Of a stretch of DNA of 64,000 bases, positions 59,704-64,000 are shown piece by piece. Below the pieces are notes generated by a model, which did not search any database, was not told the origin of the DNA, and saw only the letters and a list, made by a program, of their open reading frames with translations. How positions within the stretch are numbered: position 1 is the stretch's first letter; each line of letters begins with the position of its first letter. The translations under genes were made by a program, and so were the position numbers. Source of the DNA: Phycisphaerales bacterium (GTDB taxonomy: Bacteria > Planctomycetota > Phycisphaerae > Phycisphaerales > UBA1924); NCBI GenBank assembly GCA_028289195.1, contig JANQQR010000006.1:186001-250000 (forward strand), written 5' to 3'.

Positions 59704-60399
59704 TCAGACGAGGTAGAGCAGCGGGAACAGGAAGATCCAGATGATGTCGACGATGTGCCAGTACAGCCCGACGTTCTCCAGGCTGGTGTAGTGCTTGGGC
59801 CCGTAGTGCCCCTTGGCCGCGAGCCACATCGCCCACGAGATCACGAAGATGCCCACGAGCACGTGGAAGCCGTGCGTCGCGGTCGAGATCCAGTAGATGC
59901 TCAGGAAGATGTGGTCGAACTCGCCCTGGGGGTTGTAGTAGGTGAACAGGCCGCCGGGCAGCTCGCCCTTCTGGATCTTGGGGATGTACTCCCACCCGAT
60001 CTTCACGACCAGGAAGAACAGCGCACACAGGTTCGTGATGAGCAGGTGGATCAGGATCCAGTTCTTCTTGTTCTGCTGCGCGGCGCGGATCGCCAGCACC
60101 ACCGTGTAGCTCGACAGCAGCAGCACGCAGGTGTTCGCGAACCCGATCTTCCAGCTGAGGTAGTAGCGGCTGGCGTCGTGCCAGTTCTCGGGGTACCACA
60201 TCCGGAACACGGCGTAGGCGCAGAAGAACCCGCTGAACAGCAGGATCTCCGTTCCCAGGAACAGCCACATGCCGAGCTTGGCGGCCTCGGCCTCGTCGTG
60301 GGCGTTCCGCCAGTGGGCGCCGGGCACGTAGGCCTCGTGGGGCTCGAGCTCACGCCCGTTCGCGCCCGCGTCGCCGTTGGTTGTCGTGACACTGGTCAT
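59704..60399 (-). CDS. ctaE: Cytochrome c oxidase subunit III
   Basis: This 231-residue subunit III has five predicted helices. Characteristic parts are LGMWLFLGTEILLFSGFFCAY (residues about 40-60, the conserved E in TE), the helix AVFRMWYPENWHDAS and the late THGFHVLVGI with the His pair. It supports proton pumping and assembly of the oxidase. It starts 19 nt after the ctaD stop. The length suits the short five-helix subunit III found in caa3-type oxidases. Confidence 0.93.
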   Translation of the reverse strand: MTSVTTTNGDAGANGRELEPHEAYVPGAHWRNAHDEAEAAKLGMWLFLGTEILLFSGFFCAYAVFRMWYPENWHDASRYYLSWKIGFANTCVLLLSSYTVVLAIRAAQQNKKNWILIHLLITNLCALFFLVVKIGWEYIPKIQKGELPGGLFTYYNPQGEFDHIFLSIYWISTATHGFHVLVGIFVISWAMWLAAKGHYGPKHYTSLENVGLYWHIVDIIWIFLFPLLYLV

Positions 60400-60418
60400 C
60401 TCAGCAGAGCCTCAGCAG

Positions 60419-62206
<1,788 letters not shown>

Positions 62207-62252
62207 CGCTCGTGCCCCGCTTTCTCGGTGCGACTGTGTACAGACCGGTGAC

Positions 62253-63464
62253 TCACTCGCCACCCCCCGCCGCGTCTCCGTCGGCACCACCCTCGGATTC
62301 TGCTGCTTCCTGCTTGGCGGCCATCTCAGCCTCGGACTCGGCTTCCGCCGCTGCCACATCCTCTGCGTTGTCGCTCAGGCTCTGGATGTACTTGACGATC
62401 GCGTAGAGCTCGCGATCCGTGAGTTGCCCCTGGTACGAGACCATCTGGTTCGGGTAGCCCTCGACGATGTTCGCCGCTGGCTCCAGGATCGACTCGCGGA
62501 TGTAGTTCTCGTCGACGATGCCGGACCCGCCGCCAACATAGGTGTGGGTCTTGCCCCAGATGCCCTGCCACGTCGGGCCGGTGCCGCGCGAGCCGTCAAC
62601 AGAGTGGCACGCGACGCATCCCTTGGCCTTGTGGAGATCCCCGCCGAGCTGAACCAGCGGGATCCCGCTCGTGTCGGCCTGCTGCGTCTTCCACCGCTCG
62701 TAGTCGCCCTGGCTGAGGACCATGACGCGCCCCCACATCTGCGAGTGCTGGTCGCCGCAGTACTCGGTGCACGCCAGGTAGAACCCGTCAAAGTCGCCGC
62801 GCGCCATCTCCGGCACGACCTGCCACTCCTCGGTGTCCTCGTTCCAGCTGTGCGACACCTGCGTCGGCTCGGCCCACAGCTGCGTGTACATGTTGGGCAT
62901 CACGTCGCGCTTGATGCGGAAGCCCGGGATGTAGAACGAGTGGATCACGTCCAGGCTCGAGAGCACGAACTTCACCGGCTTGTTCACCGGCAGCGCGAAG
63001 ATCGGCGACTCCATGTTCGCGATCACTTCGGTATTCAGCGGGCTGGCGCCGTTGTCGTAGACCCAGTCCCAGCGCCACTGGCTGGCCACCACCTGGATCT
63101 CCTCGGCGTCGCCCGGCGCGACACGCGTGGGCAGGTACTCGATCAGGCCCCAGAAGAACATCACCGCCAGCAGGATCGTGGGCACCACGCTCCAGAAAAT
63201 CTCCAGCGGCGTGTTGTGCGAGGCGCTCACCGGCGCGCTCTTGCCCGGCACCCGGCGGTACTTGATGGCGAAGATCACCATCAGCACCATCAGCAGCACG
63301 AAGAAGAACGCCGACACCCAGAAGATGAAGAAGAACACCGCGTCCGAACCGGCGGCGAAGTTCGACGCATCGGTATTGCCGTAGAACCACAGGTGGTCCC
63401 ACGCCCGCTTGATCGGGTTGCTCGTCGTCGCGAGCAGCGTGCTGATTGGCTCGAGAAGCATCAT
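62253..63464 (-). CDS. ctaC: Cytochrome c oxidase subunit II fused to cytochrome c (caa3-type)
   Basis: This 403-residue subunit II has two transmembrane helices (about 44-68 and 88-108), the [10 protein letters not shown] aromatic motif and the CuA site: [10 protein letters not shown] (His) and [12 protein letters not shown] (two Cys, His, Met). A fused cytochrome c domain follows, with CVACH heme motif (about residue 290) and a likely axial Met in NQMVSYQG. The C-terminus is an Ala/Glu-rich tail. This makes the complex a caa3 oxidase that accepts electrons through its own heme c. It starts 51 bp after the sco stop. Confidence 0.96.
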   Translation of the reverse strand: MMLLEPISTLLATTSNPIKRAWDHLWFYGNTDASNFAAGSDAVFFFIFWVSAFFFVLLMVLMVIFAIKYRRVPGKSAPVSASHNTPLEIFWSVVPTILLAVMFFWGLIEYLPTRVAPGDAEEIQVVASQWRWDWVYDNGASPLNTEVIANMESPIFALPVNKPVKFVLSSLDVIHSFYIPGFRIKRDVMPNMYTQLWAEPTQVSHSWNEDTEEWQVVPEMARGDFDGFYLACTEYCGDQHSQMWGRVMVLSQGDYERWKTQQADTSGIPLVQLGGDLHKAKGCVACHSVDGSRGTGPTWQGIWGKTHTYVGGGSGIVDENYIRESILEPAANIVEGYPNQMVSYQGQLTDRELYAIVKYIQSLSDNAEDVAAAEAESEAEMAAKQEAAESEGGADGDAAGGGE

Positions 63465-63515
63465 TGGGCCTCAAACCTCCTGCCAGACAGGACAAATTCC
63501 TGCCTGGGGCGAATC

Positions 63516-64000
63516 CTATGCCACCGAAATCCCGTTGTCCGGCCCGAGCGAGCCGTTGCCCTCGCCGATCGCCCGGTCCTTGCGCCGTCGCAGGACGATC
63601 TGGACACCGATGAACGACAGGAGGAGCACCGCGCCCCCCATCGCGCCGATGCGCATGATGTTGAACACCCGCATCGAGTACTGACCAGTCTTGGGGTCCC
63701 AGTAGAAGCAGAACTGCGCGACGCGATCGAAGATCGTCCCGATCTTCCCGTCGGCCGCCTCGGTCAGCGCGAGCTTCACCTCCCGGTGGGGGTACTCGAG
63801 CTTCTCCATGTAGTTGTTGATGACGCCCTCCGGCGTCACGAAGATCAGCGCCGCCGGGTGCGAGAACTCGCTCCGCTCGGGCAGGAACTTGTAGCGGTAG
63901 CCGATCGCCTCGCACAGCGCCCGGATGCTCTCGACCGGCCCGGTGTGGAACGTCCAGCCGTCCTCGCCCGCGTCGCGGTTGTAGCCCAGCAGGTAGAGCT
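63516..64000 (-). CDS. SCO1/SenC-family copper chaperone, C-terminal part (5' end outside window)
   Basis: The C-terminal ~160 residues of a SCO-type protein are visible; the gene starts beyond the right edge. SCO proteins deliver copper to the CuA site of oxidase subunit II. Visible features are TGPVESIRALCEAIGYRYKF, the conserved His in the FSHPAALIFVTPEG segment, and an unusual extra transmembrane helix near the C-terminus (MRIGAMGGAVLLLSFIGVQIVL) with a charged tail. The CxxxC copper motif would be in the missing part. Placement before ctaC supports the role. Confidence 0.9.
   Translation of the reverse strand, partial: LYLLGYNRDAGEDGWTFHTGPVESIRALCEAIGYRYKFLPERSEFSHPAALIFVTPEGVINNYMEKLEYPHREVKLALTEAADGKIGTIFDRVAQFCFYWDPKTGQYSMRVFNIMRIGAMGGAVLLLSFIGVQIVLRRRKDRAIGEGNGSLGPDNGISVA

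Overview
The window is a GC-rich, gene-dense bacterial chromosome segment with no rRNA, no complete tRNA, no CRISPR array, no insertion sequence and no prophage. Its content points to a Gram-negative planctomycete, most likely of the class Phycisphaerae (inference). The supporting signs are BamD-like and LptE-like outer-membrane biogenesis genes, secreted proteins with dockerin-like or PEP-CTERM-like C-termini, a TIGR03790-like secreted protein, RNase Y, sigma-54, and both GlnRS and GltX. About 54 protein genes and one RNA gene can be supported. Intergenic gaps are short and many convergent genes overlap at their stop codons.

Layout. 1-7.8 kb: the end of purA; an operon of a membrane-anchored sigma-like protein, a sensor kinase and a REC-XRE response regulator; fumC; a small membrane protein; a GNAT acetyltransferase; a radical SAM protein. 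8-17.5 kb: two tandem paralogous secreted proteins, a large FAD/4Fe-4S oxidoreductase (YdiJ-like), an SDR epimerase, a PilJ-type hybrid kinase and RNase Y. 18-24.6 kb: an ABC-2 permease, rpoN, and the SRP RNA-dnaX-ybaB-recR cluster, with a probable programmed -1 frameshift in dnaX. 24.6-30.7 kb: a PIN/TRAM protein, a lipid kinase, BamD-like and LptE-like proteins, and ftsH. 30.7-42.1 kb: a DUF167 protein, a TIGR03790-like secreted protein, a phosphohexomutase, a degenerate HD-GYP protein, a PTPS/QueD homologue, a DUF1801 protein, glnS, an Old Yellow Enzyme, gltX and a PfkB kinase. 42.1-49.2 kb: a dockerin-tailed hydrolase-like protein, two Gfo/Idh/MocA oxidoreductases flanking an orphan atpC, a double aspartic-protease-fold protein and a zinc-ribbon membrane protein. 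49.2-54.6 kb: purQ, a DUF559 gene flanked by inverted repeats, a DinB-like protein, a PurS-PurL fusion and rnhA. 54.7-64 kb: a hypothetical protein, thyX, an MFS exporter, and a terminal-oxidase operon (sco-ctaC-ctaD-ctaE-ctaF plus one unknown gene) running off the right edge.

Most genes are housekeeping: purine and dTMP synthesis, translation, replication/repair, envelope biogenesis and respiration. The most notable signals are these. (1) A TANNNT -10-like hexamer lies 5-10 nt upstream of at least 14 start codons, which implies widespread leaderless transcription. (2) dnaX carries an A7 slippery site. (3) SRP RNA precedes dnaX. (4) The sigma-like/kinase/REC-XRE operon looks unusual. (5) A DUF559 gene is bounded by inverted repeats and sits inside a purine locus. 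No wholly new defence or biosynthetic system is evident.
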